Origin: Pelobium manganitolerans
Lineage (GTDB): Bacteria > Bacteroidota > Bacteroidia > Sphingobacteriales > Sphingobacteriaceae
DNA: 64,000 nt
Direction of reading: 5' to 3'
Assembly: GCF_003609575.1 (NCBI RefSeq)
Contig: NZ_MBTA01000027.1
Coordinates: 240,458 to 304,457, forward strand
Part shown: positions 8,744 to 17,520 of the stretch, piece by piece
Position numbering within the stretch: position 1 is the stretch's first letter
Layout: the number at the start of each line of letters is the position of its first letter
Translations under genes and position numbers: made by a program
Notes under the pieces: model-generated
Told to the model about the DNA's origin: nothing
The model's input: only the letters and a program-made list of their open reading frames with translations
Database searches by the model: none

Positions 8744-9492
8744 TATTTAAGTGCTAAAGATAATAAGATAACGCCATGTCAAGCATTTAAGGTGTTTACT
8801 ATAGGATAGCTTAGCATGAAACTCTTTTAAGCTAAATTATAAAAATTAGCTATTAAAAATCGCTTCCAGCGTAGTAGAAAGCGAAATATTTATATTTTTT
8901 GATAAAGATAAATTCGGGTTAATTTCTTTGATTAAGGAAAAGCGTATGGCGATCACTGGTTACAGCTATATGCTTCCCCAACCCCCTCCCGCCCTCATTC
9001 GGGAATCCTTCGAGAAAATGGGGGCATTTCTCGAAGCGGTCTCGAAGAAGTCTCGAAGAAAAGTGCAAAAATGTGGCAAAACTCGGCAAAGTCCGGCAAA
9101 ACCCAGCAAAGTTCGGCAGCGCGCCTTTAGGAAATAGTTTTTTTAGAGGATTAGGCCTAAATTGCTTTTTTTGCCCTTTAGAAAGCTATACGCTGCAAGA
9201 TATACAAGTGCCCTCTTGTAATGGGTAAACATAATAAAAACGACCAAATTTCGCTCCTAATCTCAGTAAACCTAACCTTATTTTTGTCCGAAAACGCACC
9301 CTAAAAAATAAGGAGGCTTCAACAAAAGCGCTCTAAAGCATCCCGTCCAAAACACGCAAAACCGCAACAACTGCCATAGAAAACCTCGTACTTCAATAGG
9401 CACGACCCTGATTTATCGCAAAAGCAAAGCACAATAAACAAAGCAAATCCGCTGCATAACATTAACTTCGCGCAAAAATAACAGCTTCGCAA
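8744..9492. other. Non-coding spacer between the defence operon and truC
   Basis: About 750 bp without a convincing gene. The part next to the helicase (8750-8800) offers a weak minus-strand promoter (TTG, 17 bp, TATCTTTA). The centre is a repeat-rich stretch (9010-9116) with reiterated TCTCGAAG and a 10-bp tandem repeat. The remainder shows neither conserved structure nor a clear terminator. The one plus-strand ORF (8928-9137) runs through the repeats and is basic and low complexity. Confidence 0.6.
9075..9116. repeat. Four tandem 10-bp units (GGCAAARYYC)
   Basis: GGCAAAACTC, GGCAAAGTCC, GGCAAAACCC and AGCAAAGTTC follow one another from 9075 to 9114, and a partial GGC follows. The alternation CAAAA/CAAAG suggests a 20-bp higher-order unit. 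No gene is encoded. Confidence 0.8.
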
Positions 9493-10176
9493 ATGCTCGA
9501 AATCGTACATCAAGATGCAGATTTAGTGCTCATCAATAAACCTCACGGACTGTTGGTGCATCAATCGCCCATAGCGCGAGATGCCGAAGAGTTTGCCTTA
9601 CAGCTTTTACGTAACCAACTGGGGCAAAACGTGTGGCCTGCACATCGGCTGGACCGTAAAACAAGCGGTTTGTTGCTGTTTGCGTTAAATGCCGAAACCA
9701 ATCAGCAATTGCAGGCACTCTTTAGAGAGAATAAAATCACCAAAAAATACCTGGCTATTGTGCGGGGCTTTGCGCCTGATGAAGGCGAAATAGACTATCC
9801 ATTATTAAAAGAGAACGGCGTGCTACAGGATGCTTTTACCGCTTTTAAAACTTTGCAGAGGGCAGAACTGCCTATTGCCTTCGGCAAACATCCATCCTCG
9901 CGCTATTCGTTGGTAGAAGCCAGTCCGCAAACCGGCCGTATGCACCAGCTACGCAAGCACTTTGCCCACATCAACCATCCTATTATAGGCGACAGACCCC
10001 ACGGTTGCAATAAACAGAACAAGTTTTTTAAAACCAACTGGCAAATGGATACCATGTTGTTGCACGCTTCTTCGCTCAGTTTCGCCCACCCTATCAACAA
10101 ACAATGGGTAAACTATTTGGCTAGGCCTCAGCCAGAATTTTTACGCATGTGCCAGCTGATGGGCTTTAAATTGTAG
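9493..10176 (+). CDS. truC: tRNA pseudouridine(65) synthase, TruC-type
   Basis: This 227-residue RluA-family enzyme has the catalytic motif HRLDRKTSG with the nucleophilic Asp at position 54. Two further family blocks are ITKKYLAIVRGF and RYSLVEASPQTGRMHQLRKH, followed by HPIIGDRPHG. The start MLEIVHQDADLVLINKPHGLLVH aligns with the short N-terminus of E. coli TruC (no S4 domain), which isomerises U65 in tRNA-Ile and tRNA-Asp. It stands alone: both flanks are long spacers. Other short RluA-type synthases are possible, but the TruC-like motifs make this the best call. Confidence 0.85.
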   Translation: MLEIVHQDADLVLINKPHGLLVHQSPIARDAEEFALQLLRNQLGQNVWPAHRLDRKTSGLLLFALNAETNQQLQALFRENKITKKYLAIVRGFAPDEGEIDYPLLKENGVLQDAFTAFKTLQRAELPIAFGKHPSSRYSLVEASPQTGRMHQLRKHFAHINHPIIGDRPHGCNKQNKFFKTNWQMDTMLLHASSLSFAHPINKQWVNYLARPQPEFLRMCQLMGFKL

Positions 10177-10276
10177 AGCCGACAATTCATCTGGCTTTTT
10201 CATCGATTTTTTAAGTGCTTTTGTAGCACTATTATTCAATCTTGTATCATTTAATTTTTGCTTGCCTAACAAAAAC

Positions 10277-10284
10277 TATTTTTG
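10277..10284 (+). promoter_or_regulatory. Candidate Bacteroidota -7 promoter element
   Basis: TATTTTTG matches the TAnnTTTG element of Bacteroidota sigma-A promoters. It lies about 90 bp upstream of the likely start (10376) of the CBM9-like/TonB receptor operon. The -33 TTTG partner is only 16 bp upstream, shorter than ideal. Confidence 0.4.
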
Positions 10285-10375
10285 TTGCTGTAAAAAAACA
10301 AACATCAAACAAGCGCAGTTAGCGCACTGGTTTTAAAAAACAACGGCGATGAATGCTCCAAAAAAATCCAACATA

Positions 10376-11218
10376 ATGAACAAATTAACCCCTAGCTCCC
10401 GTTTGGCTAGCACACTGCTTATTACGGCTATTTTATGTAGCGGTAGTGTCTTTGCGCAAAAACAGCCCGATGTGCAAGACGGCAACCTAAAAGCGAACAC
10501 CGTTAAAATAGATGGCGACGCCAAAGATTGGCAAAGCCCCTTAAAGGCATTTAACAAGAGTACCGGTTTAGCTTACAGCGTTGCTAATGATGATAAAAAA
10601 CTTTATGTGGTGATGCAGGCATCTGACATAAATACCACGCGCAAAATTATGATGGGAGGCATCACCTTCAGCATTAATGCCGATGGTAAAAAAAGAACAA
10701 AAGAAGTGCTAAGCCTAACTTATCCGGCAATTACACAGACCAGCCGACGGGCAGCTATGGGTGGCGGCGGCCGACGTAGTTTTGGATCTTTTCAGCAGAT
10801 GACGCAAGAGCAACGCGATTCTATGCAACACGCCATGATGCAGAAGCAGTTGGATTTAGCTAAAGACATTAAAGTTTTTGGCTTTAAAGGCGTGGCCGAT
10901 AGCTCTGTTTCTGTTTACAACGAGTATAGCATTAAGGCAGTTGCCAAACTAAGTAAAGATGGTGTTTATACCTACGAGCTTTGCATTCCGCTAGAGCTTA
11001 TCCCCGATGGCATTAGCGATAGCTTTGGTTATAACATTAAAGTGAACGGATTGGAGATGCGCAACTTTGGTGGTGGCGGTAACTTTGGTGGCAACCGAGG
11101 CGGAGGCGGCGGATTTGGAGGCGGTGCGCCCGGAGGTGGTGGAATGCGTGGGGGTTTTAACTTTCAGGACATGATGACCCCAACTGATTTCTGGGGCAAA
11201 TACACGTTGGCTAAATAA
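10376..11218 (+). CDS. Secreted protein with CBM9/DOMON-like domain and Gly-rich segments
   Basis: The best start is the ATG at 10376, giving MNKLTPSSRLASTLLITAIL followed by a signal-peptide cleavage site near VFAQ; an in-frame ATG at 10349 would add nine residues. The mature part begins KIDGDAKDWQSPLKAF and continues as a beta-rich domain of the kind annotated as CBM9-like or DOMON. A Gly/Arg segment (AMGGGGRRSFGSF), a helical Q/M-rich segment and a long Gly-rich stretch (~residues 240-265) follow. Thirty-four bases separate it from the TonB-type receptor gene, so they form an operon and probably act together at the cell surface. The ligand is unknown. Confidence 0.6.
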   Translation: MNKLTPSSRLASTLLITAILCSGSVFAQKQPDVQDGNLKANTVKIDGDAKDWQSPLKAFNKSTGLAYSVANDDKKLYVVMQASDINTTRKIMMGGITFSINADGKKRTKEVLSLTYPAITQTSRRAAMGGGGRRSFGSFQQMTQEQRDSMQHAMMQKQLDLAKDIKVFGFKGVADSSVSVYNEYSIKAVAKLSKDGVYTYELCIPLELIPDGISDSFGYNIKVNGLEMRNFGGGGNFGGNRGGGGGFGGGAPGGGGMRGGFNFQDMMTPTDFWGKYTLAK

Positions 11219-11252
11219 TTATTCAAAGAAAATTTTATCGTTAAAATAAAAC

Positions 11253-14096
11253 ATGAAAAAACTTTACATAAAGTTGGTAGGGACAGTCTTTGCCTGTTTT
11301 TTCTTAATCGCTTTGCTTTTTAGCAACAAATCTTTTGCACAGGCAAAAGCGCAGCCACTGCCGCTAAGACAGGTTAACGGAATAGCAAAAGACTCTACAA
11401 ACCAAGGAGTTATTGGCGCTACTGTCACTTTAACTTCATCTGCAGACACCATGCGTACCAGCACCAATGAAGATGGGGTATTCGTATTCCGCAACGTAAA
11501 ATCGTGGGTGTTTACTTTAAGCGTAAGTTCTATTGGTTATGCCGGCAAAGTAATTTCGGGCAAGTATAACGATGCTACCCCGCGCCTAACGCTGGACCCG
11601 ATTGTTTTAAAAGAAGATACCCGCATGTTAGATGCCGTTACTGTAAACGGCACCCCGTCTATCGTTTACAAAACAGACACCATTGAGTACCGAGCCGATG
11701 ATTATGTGGTGCGGGCAGGCGCAACGGTTGATGAGCTTTTGCAGAAAATGGAGGGCATGGAAGTAGGTAACGACGGCTCTTTAACCGTAAACGGGACGGC
11801 TATTACCAAAGCAAAACTAAACGGCAAAGAAATTTACGGTGGCGACGTAGCCACTGCCGTGCAAAACTTGCCTGCCGAAATTGTGGAGAAAATACAGATT
11901 GTAGATGATTATGGAAATACCGCAGCCCGCACCGGCATTAAAGACGGCGACCCTTCAAAAATCTTAAACATCACCACAAAAGCATCTAAATCTGTAGGTA
12001 ATATGGCAAGGCTAAACTTTGGTGCCGGAACATTAAACCAGGCCGAAGCCAGTGCCAACCTTACCCGGATAAACATGAACCAAACCCTTACGTTTAACGG
12101 AACTTTTATGCAAACGCCAAACGGTATAGCCGGTGGCAACAGCAGCATTGGCCGTTTAGGCGGCGGCGGTAACCGTGGGGGGCGTAGCGGCAGCGGATTT
12201 GGCGGTGGCGGAAGCGGGAATGCCTCTGGCGGCGAAAGCTTAAGAACCCGCCCTTCTTTTACTTACCGGGATAAATTTGGCAGTAAAGTAGAGTTCTTAG
12301 CGAATTATGCCTACAACTACAACGATAACAACACGCTTACAGACAGCTACTCGGAAATGAGCACCATTGACAGTAACGACGTAAGGCAAACTACTTTTAC
12401 CAAACGGAATGCTGATAACCTGAACTTTGGTGGCTCGCACAATATCAATTTCGAGATTGAGTATAATATCGACAGCGCCAATTTTATACAGTTTAGGCCA
12501 AATATCAATTTATCAAATACCAGTTCGCGCAACACCTCAACTTCGTTGCAAACCGGTTTTATCCATCAAGACCAGTTTAACAACAGCAGCAATAGCAACA
12601 AAACGCCCAATATAGACGGAACCATCGCCTACCAGCACCTGTGGTTGCGTAAACCCGGACGTGTTTTTTCTGCAGAACTTACGTTGGGCTCGCGCATAAA
12701 CGACAACGAATCGATACAGAACAATACCATCCGCTATTATCTGGACGATACCAATACTGTACTTAAAGACTCTATCGTAAACCGCGCCATTAATACAGAC
12801 AACGACCAAAAAAACTATCGCGGAAGCTTAACTTACTCCGAGCCTTTGGGCGCCATGTCGCGTTTAGAGTTTAACTCGAACGTGGAGCGCCGCGGTTATG
12901 ATAATGCCCGCTATACCAGCAATATTGCTTTAAACGGCACCCGTAGCGTGGTTGATTCTTTAAGTAACGTGTTCGATTATTTCTTTACGCAGTATCGTAA
13001 CTCGGTAAACTATAAGTATGGCGATAACCGCAGCAAATACAGCTTTTCTTTGGGTATTACCAGTGTAAACACCTCTTTGGTAGGCGAAAAAGTAAGCTTA
13101 GGTACCAAAACAGATCAAGATTATTTTAAGCTGATCCCGATAGCGCGCTTTCAGGTGAGATGGTCCAGTACACATGCTCTATCCGTTTACTATCGCGGTA
13201 ACGCCAGCGAACCAAATTTTGACCAGATACAGCCGGTGCGCGATGTATCTAACCCACAAAGACCAGTGGTGGGTAACCCAGATTTGAAAGCCGCTTTTAC
13301 GCATTCTGTGGTGGGCCAGTACGGCAATTACCTGCCAAATTCGCGTTTTAACTACAACCTGCGCATCAACTCTTCTTTTATAGAAAACCAAGTTACCAGC
13401 AATACGGTGATTATTCCGGATGCTTATGGCAGTAAAAAGAGCGAATTGCGCTATATCAACATCAGCGGAAGCAATAACCAAAGTGTGGATTACAGCATCT
13501 CTAAACAGAGTGCAGATCGTAAATATAACCTTTCTTTAAGTGGCAGTATTGATAAAAGCAGAAGAGTAGCGATGAGCAACAACATTAAAACCTTTTCTGA
13601 TACTTGGGGCTTTAAAGAAAGTTTTGGTCCGCGCATAAACCCTAATGATTGGTTGGAGATTAACCCTTACGTATCTTTTGATTTTAACAAAACCAACTAC
13701 TCTATCGGCAGAAATATTTTGCAAAGAGTATGGGCTTTAAGTTTAGATGGCAATATTTATTTCACTAAAAACCTGCAGTTTGGCTATGCCCTAAGCAAAA
13801 ACTTTGTAAGCGGCATTGGCACCAACGTAACCAATAATCCTTTTGTAATTAATACCATGTTGCAGATGCGCGTGTTTAAAAACAAGGGTTCGCTACAGCT
13901 AAGAGCCTATGATTTGCTTAACCAAAATAACTTTATTAACCGCAGCACCAGCGAATACGGTTTTACCGAGATAGTAACCAACCCTAATAGCCGCTACGTG
14001 ATGCTTAACCTAAGCATGAACCTGCAAAAATGGACCGGCGCAGTAGGCAGAGGCGGAAGGGATATAAGAAGACGCGGTGACGGAAGTTTTTATTAA
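11253..14096 (+). CDS. TonB-dependent-receptor-like outer membrane protein (OMP_b-brl family)
   Basis: The 947-residue protein has a signal peptide (to ~residue 30, KSFAQ) and then a CarboxypepD_reg-like beta-sandwich (~43-115: VNGIAKDSTNQGVIGATVTL). Next comes a plug-like domain (~130-235: DAVTVNGTPSIVYKTDTIEY, KAKLNGKEIYGGDV) and a long C-terminal beta-barrel rich in alternating aromatic strands. A Gly-rich loop (~305-335) resembles the Gly-rich parts of the preceding gene product. No SusD gene follows, so this is not a classical polysaccharide-utilisation pair. It probably takes up or assembles a substrate at the outer membrane together with the CBM9-like partner. Confidence 0.82.
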   Translation: MKKLYIKLVGTVFACFFLIALLFSNKSFAQAKAQPLPLRQVNGIAKDSTNQGVIGATVTLTSSADTMRTSTNEDGVFVFRNVKSWVFTLSVSSIGYAGKVISGKYNDATPRLTLDPIVLKEDTRMLDAVTVNGTPSIVYKTDTIEYRADDYVVRAGATVDELLQKMEGMEVGNDGSLTVNGTAITKAKLNGKEIYGGDVATAVQNLPAEIVEKIQIVDDYGNTAARTGIKDGDPSKILNITTKASKSVGNMARLNFGAGTLNQAEASANLTRINMNQTLTFNGTFMQTPNGIAGGNSSIGRLGGGGNRGGRSGSGFGGGGSGNASGGESLRTRPSFTYRDKFGSKVEFLANYAYNYNDNNTLTDSYSEMSTIDSNDVRQTTFTKRNADNLNFGGSHNINFEIEYNIDSANFIQFRPNINLSNTSSRNTSTSLQTGFIHQDQFNNSSNSNKTPNIDGTIAYQHLWLRKPGRVFSAELTLGSRINDNESIQNNTIRYYLDDTNTVLKDSIVNRAINTDNDQKNYRGSLTYSEPLGAMSRLEFNSNVERRGYDNARYTSNIALNGTRSVVDSLSNVFDYFFTQYRNSVNYKYGDNRSKYSFSLGITSVNTSLVGEKVSLGTKTDQDYFKLIPIARFQVRWSSTHALSVYYRGNASEPNFDQIQPVRDVSNPQRPVVGNPDLKAAFTHSVVGQYGNYLPNSRFNYNLRINSSFIENQVTSNTVIIPDAYGSKKSELRYINISGSNNQSVDYSISKQSADRKYNLSLSGSIDKSRRVAMSNNIKTFSDTWGFKESFGPRINPNDWLEINPYVSFDFNKTNYSIGRNILQRVWALSLDGNIYFTKNLQFGYALSKNFVSGIGTNVTNNPFVINTMLQMRVFKNKGSLQLRAYDLLNQNNFINRSTSEYGFTEIVTNPNSRYVMLNLSMNLQKWTGAVGRGGRDIRRRGDGSFY

Positions 14097-14836
14097 GAGA
14101 TGGGAGATTTGAGATATGAGACGGGAGACCTTGCAAGCGCCTCTACCTTGCTCCTTACTGAAAGTTTAGATTTGAGATGGGAGATTTGAGATATGAGAAC
14201 TTGCAAGCTTCTTAAGCCTTACACCTTTTTCCATAAGCCTTATAGCTTGCCACCATCGCTGTCCGGAGAGTTAAGCGGAGCGTCTCTCCGGATTAAATAA
14301 TGGAGAAGAGGCTATGACTCGCTAACACGCTTGTCCAAAAACCCAAAATAAACACTGTTATAAACCAGCGCTAGCTGGGGCCTTACACCTTTCACCTTAA
14401 ACCTTTATGCTTAAGCCTTACACCTTTATGCTTAAGCCTTTTAGCTCGCCACCTTTCCCTTATACCTTACGCCTTTTTCCTTTAGCCTTGCTCGCCACCC
14501 AGCACAACTACAGAACCACTACAGGACCACCACAGGACCACTACAGGACGAGCGATCGAATATTCCTAAAATACGCTGTGACAAACTTAGACAAACCACG
14601 ACATTGGACGACAAGCAATGACAAACCATGACATTGGATGACTAATATTGACAAAAGCGTACAGCTGAAGACATATTTACAATCGCAACACTTAGTCGTT
14701 GGCTTAAAACATCAGCAGCATACATACGTTGCTCTCCCACTTTCTTTAACCCCGCAACCATCCAACAAACCCGCACGAGAACCTAACCAACTAACACCTA
14801 ACCATCCAACAAACAAACACCTACCACCTAACAAAC
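14097..14836. other. Repeat-rich non-coding spacer
   Basis: About 740 bp of low-complexity text follow the receptor gene. First come two copies of a GAGATTTGAGATATGAGA(C) motif (14105-14193), then reiterated CTTAAGCCTTACACCTTT-like units (14210-14490), ACTACAGGACCACC units (14507-14548), GACAAACCACGACATTGGA units (14579-14640) and an AACCA/AACAAAC-rich end. Two short ORFs here are composed of these repeats and are not believed. Similar text recurs at 26439-26530. Confidence 0.7.
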
Positions 14837-14866
14837 AAAAAAGGCTGCCCTTTTAAAAGACAGCCC
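14836..14866 (-). terminator. Rho-independent terminator of dps
   Basis: On the minus strand GGCTGTC (14865-14859) pairs with GGCAGCC (14849-14843; one G-U pair) and is followed by a run of T residues. It lies 29 bases after the dps stop. Confidence 0.8.
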
Positions 14867-14894
14867 CTTATAGATAGATCAAAAAGGTAGATTA

Positions 14895-15377
14895 CTAGTT
14901 TTTACCGGTCCAAGCTCTAAACATCCAGCTGGTTTTTTCCTTAAATCTTAAGAAACCGATTATCATGTCGGCTGTACCTTCATCGCCTGCATTTTCGGTG
15001 GCGTTTTCAATAACTTCGCGCTCCAGCTCAATTAGCTGTTTAAAGTCGGACAAAATAGCTTCCACCATTTTCTCTTCAGATAAGCCTTCTGTTGTAATTT
15101 CTTTAATGCTAGAGTTTTTGATGTATTCTGCATAGGTCGCTACCGGTGCTTTGCCTAAAGTTAAAATGCGCTCGGCAAGCTCGTCAATAGTTAGCTGTGC
15201 ATTGTTGTACAATTCCTCAAATTTAACATGTAAATCAAAAAAATGGTGGCCTTTTACATTCCAGTGGCAACCCCTAACTTTTTGATAATGAATCTGATAA
15301 TTTGCCAATAAAATATTTAAATGATCTGCTAATTCGATAACGGGTTTGTCTTTTAACCCAATTTTATTTACTGCCAT
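14895..15377 (-). CDS. dps: Dps ferritin-like DNA-protection protein
   Basis: The start is taken at the ATG at 15377 (MAVNKIGLKDKPV), giving 160 residues. An earlier in-frame ATG at 15422 would overlap the nfeD end and add an atypical tail. The family signature HWNVKGHHFFDLHVKFEEL holds the dinuclear ferroxidase ligands (His38, His50, Glu54), and their cross-dimer partners lie in IDELAERI. Dps dodecamers oxidise Fe(II) with peroxide and coat DNA in stationary phase. A clear terminator follows. Confidence 0.92.
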   Translation of the reverse strand: MAVNKIGLKDKPVIELADHLNILLANYQIHYQKVRGCHWNVKGHHFFDLHVKFEELYNNAQLTIDELAERILTLGKAPVATYAEYIKNSSIKEITTEGLSEEKMVEAILSDFKQLIELEREVIENATENAGDEGTADMIIGFLRFKEKTSWMFRAWTGKN

Positions 15378-15399
15378 AATATTGTTTTTGTATGTTGTT

Positions 15400-16734
15400 T
15401 TATGAACTAAACCTGCGTACAATTAGGTTGTAGTTTTCAATTTTAGATACAACAATATCTGTTCCATTTTCGATGTAGCCGTCATTAGAAACCGCTTCGT
15501 ACCATTCGCCGTCAATCTCTATCTTACCAGAGGGCCGCAGGTCCGTTTTAGCAAAGCCTTTTTTGCCCAACAGCTCAAACTGGGGTTTATTAACCTGATA
15601 GCCCTGGGTGGCTTTCTGTTCGTCTTGCAAAACCAAACGCTGGAAGGCGCGGGAACGTAAAATATTGCCCCCAAACACCACCGATAAAAATATAGAACCG
15701 ATGATAGAGCCAAGTACAATTAAAAATGATTGTACTACGCGTTCGCTACCGCTCACGCTCAAATCAAAAAAGTCGTTTAATATCAAACTCATGGCCAAGC
15801 CAACCACAATGCACACAATCCCGGCTACGCCAAATATTCCAAATCCGGGGATAAAGAATATCTCTAACACCAGCAGCCCAATCCCCACCACAAATAGCAA
15901 AATCTCCCAGTTATCGGCTAAGCCCTCTAAATACAGCGGAGCAAAAAACAGCAATCCGGCTACTACCGCTACCAATAATGCGAAGCCTATTCCGGGCGTT
16001 TGTAGTTCAAAATAAATGCCGCCCATCATCAACAAAATTAAAATGCTGCTTACCGCAGGACTGGTTAAAAAACCGATGATATGATCCATGGGGCTAGGCA
16101 CGTACACGTTTTTGCTAAAATCATTGATGCCTTCTTGCTGTAAAACATCCTCCACAGAACTTGCCTCGCCGTTACAATAGCCATATTTTATAGCCTCTGC
16201 GGTGGTTAAGGTTAGTACTTTACCTTTTTCTACCAATCCCGGGATGGCTACAACGGGGTCCACAAAGCTTTCTGCTATTTTAGGATCGCGCCCCTTACTT
16301 TCGGCCGTGGTACGCATCAACCCTCGCATGTACGATTGGTATTTCTCTGGCAGCACCTCCCCTTGCCCGTTCACCACGCTGGCAGCGCCAATAGTAGCGC
16401 CTTTGCTCATGTAAATTTTATCGCAAGCAATAGAAATTAAAGCACCCGCAGATGCTGCGTTGTTATCTATAAAAACAATGGTTTTTAGCTTGCTGTTTAA
16501 AATTTTAGTGCGGATAGAGTCGGCATAATCCAACATCCCGCCATAGGTGTTCATATCAATTAACAGCACTTCGGCGCCACTGGCCTGGGCATTGGCAAAA
16601 GCTTTTTGGGTAGCACGCCAAGCAGCCGGATTAATTTCGTTTTTTAGGTTAAGCTGATAAACTTGCGTTTGGGCAAAGGTTTGCAGGCCGCCACTAAGCA
16701 ATAAAAAAAGGCATAGGTATTTAATAAAATTCAT
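15400..16734 (-). CDS. NfeD-family membrane serine protease (ClpP-class)
   Basis: A signal peptide (to ~residue 22) precedes a ClpP/Sppa-like protease domain. The catalytic serine is Ser95 in NNAASAGALIS, and Lys131 (LPEKYQSYMRG) is the likely partner. Residues ~215-345 hold four to five hydrophobic segments, and the C-terminus (~385-444) is the NfeD OB-fold (GKKGFAKTDLRPSGKIEIDG). At 444 residues it is the long NfeD1b type. Such proteins act with stomatin/flotillin partners in membrane quality control; no stomatin gene is adjacent. It is divergent from the gene at 16755. Confidence 0.88.
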   Translation of the reverse strand: MNFIKYLCLFLLLSGGLQTFAQTQVYQLNLKNEINPAAWRATQKAFANAQASGAEVLLIDMNTYGGMLDYADSIRTKILNSKLKTIVFIDNNAASAGALISIACDKIYMSKGATIGAASVVNGQGEVLPEKYQSYMRGLMRTTAESKGRDPKIAESFVDPVVAIPGLVEKGKVLTLTTAEAIKYGYCNGEASSVEDVLQQEGINDFSKNVYVPSPMDHIIGFLTSPAVSSILILLMMGGIYFELQTPGIGFALLVAVVAGLLFFAPLYLEGLADNWEILLFVVGIGLLVLEIFFIPGFGIFGVAGIVCIVVGLAMSLILNDFFDLSVSGSERVVQSFLIVLGSIIGSIFLSVVFGGNILRSRAFQRLVLQDEQKATQGYQVNKPQFELLGKKGFAKTDLRPSGKIEIDGEWYEAVSNDGYIENGTDIVVSKIENYNLIVRRFSS

Positions 16735-16754
16735 ATTTACTAGTTTTGAAAATC

Positions 16755-17504
16755 ATGATTGCAAATAAAGATAGCTTAAAGCTGGCATACTCCTTAAAAG
16801 TTGAGGGCATAATTTGGAAAATTATTTTAGATGAGGCGCAGGACATTATGGTGTGGGAATGCCGCAAAGCCGATAAAAGCATTACTTTTTATGCTTATGA
16901 TTTTATAAACAAACAACTTCTTTTAGATGCTTATGCTTTCCCTCCAGATTGGCAACTAAACATCCATACGGTGCACCAAGGCATTTTATATTTCACCGGA
17001 TTAGAGTCCGAGTTTTCGCCGGTGCAAAAAGGGATAGTAGCCATGGATTTAAGCACTAAAGCTACTGTTTGGCAAAATTTTAGCGTAGGCCTGCAAGCTT
17101 TTACTAATGAAGGAATTATTGCTTATGATGCCCGCCTATTGCCTCGCAAATTTGTTTTGCTAAACGCTCAAACCGGCGTTCTTCTGCAAAACATCGAAAC
17201 CAAAGACATCAACAACTTTACTTATTTAGGTAACGATATTTTGCTCCCCAAAATGTTACAGGGTAGCGCTATTTTAGATACACGTTATGTTTTAAACTAC
17301 CATAATTTAACCATTACTTCTTTTTTTGAGCCTAACAACAACGCTTACAAGCAATTAATTGAGGTGCAAAAAAATGGACAGCTTTTGTTACAAGAAATTA
17401 TGAATAGCGAGATACAAAAATTGAGTTTTGATACGTTTTTTGTATGGCACAACCGGCTGGTGTACCTAAAAAACAAGTCGGAGATTGTGACATATTTCGT
17501 ATAA
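16755..17504 (+). CDS. DUF4905-like Bacteroidota protein
   Basis: About 249 residues from the ATG at 16755 (a TTG at 16746 is also in frame). No signal peptide. The sequence is beta-rich with repeated short strands (ITFYAYDFINKQLLLDAYAF, GIVAMDLSTKATVWQNF), suggesting a beta-propeller-like fold. Length and pattern match my memory of DUF4905 of Sphingobacteria; function unknown. It precedes the LysM gene by ~16-34 bases and is probably cotranscribed with it. Confidence 0.6.
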   Translation: MIANKDSLKLAYSLKVEGIIWKIILDEAQDIMVWECRKADKSITFYAYDFINKQLLLDAYAFPPDWQLNIHTVHQGILYFTGLESEFSPVQKGIVAMDLSTKATVWQNFSVGLQAFTNEGIIAYDARLLPRKFVLLNAQTGVLLQNIETKDINNFTYLGNDILLPKMLQGSAILDTRYVLNYHNLTITSFFEPNNNAYKQLIEVQKNGQLLLQEIMNSEIQKLSFDTFFVWHNRLVYLKNKSEIVTYFV

Positions 17505-17520
17505 TTGCAAAATTTTTAAC

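Noticed and set aside
8928..9137. 69-codon plus-strand ORF in the defence/truC spacer
   Set aside because: It runs through tandem DNA repeats, is low complexity and basic, and shows no domain or start signal.
9319..9513. 64-codon Cys/Phe-rich minus-strand ORF overlapping the truC start
   Set aside because: Composition is unlike the neighbouring proteins and it overlaps a firm gene start.
14407..14856. Two ORFs (74 and 72 codons) in the repeat-rich spacer
   Set aside because: Both consist of translated short repeats with Thr/Pro/Asn bias; no conserved features.
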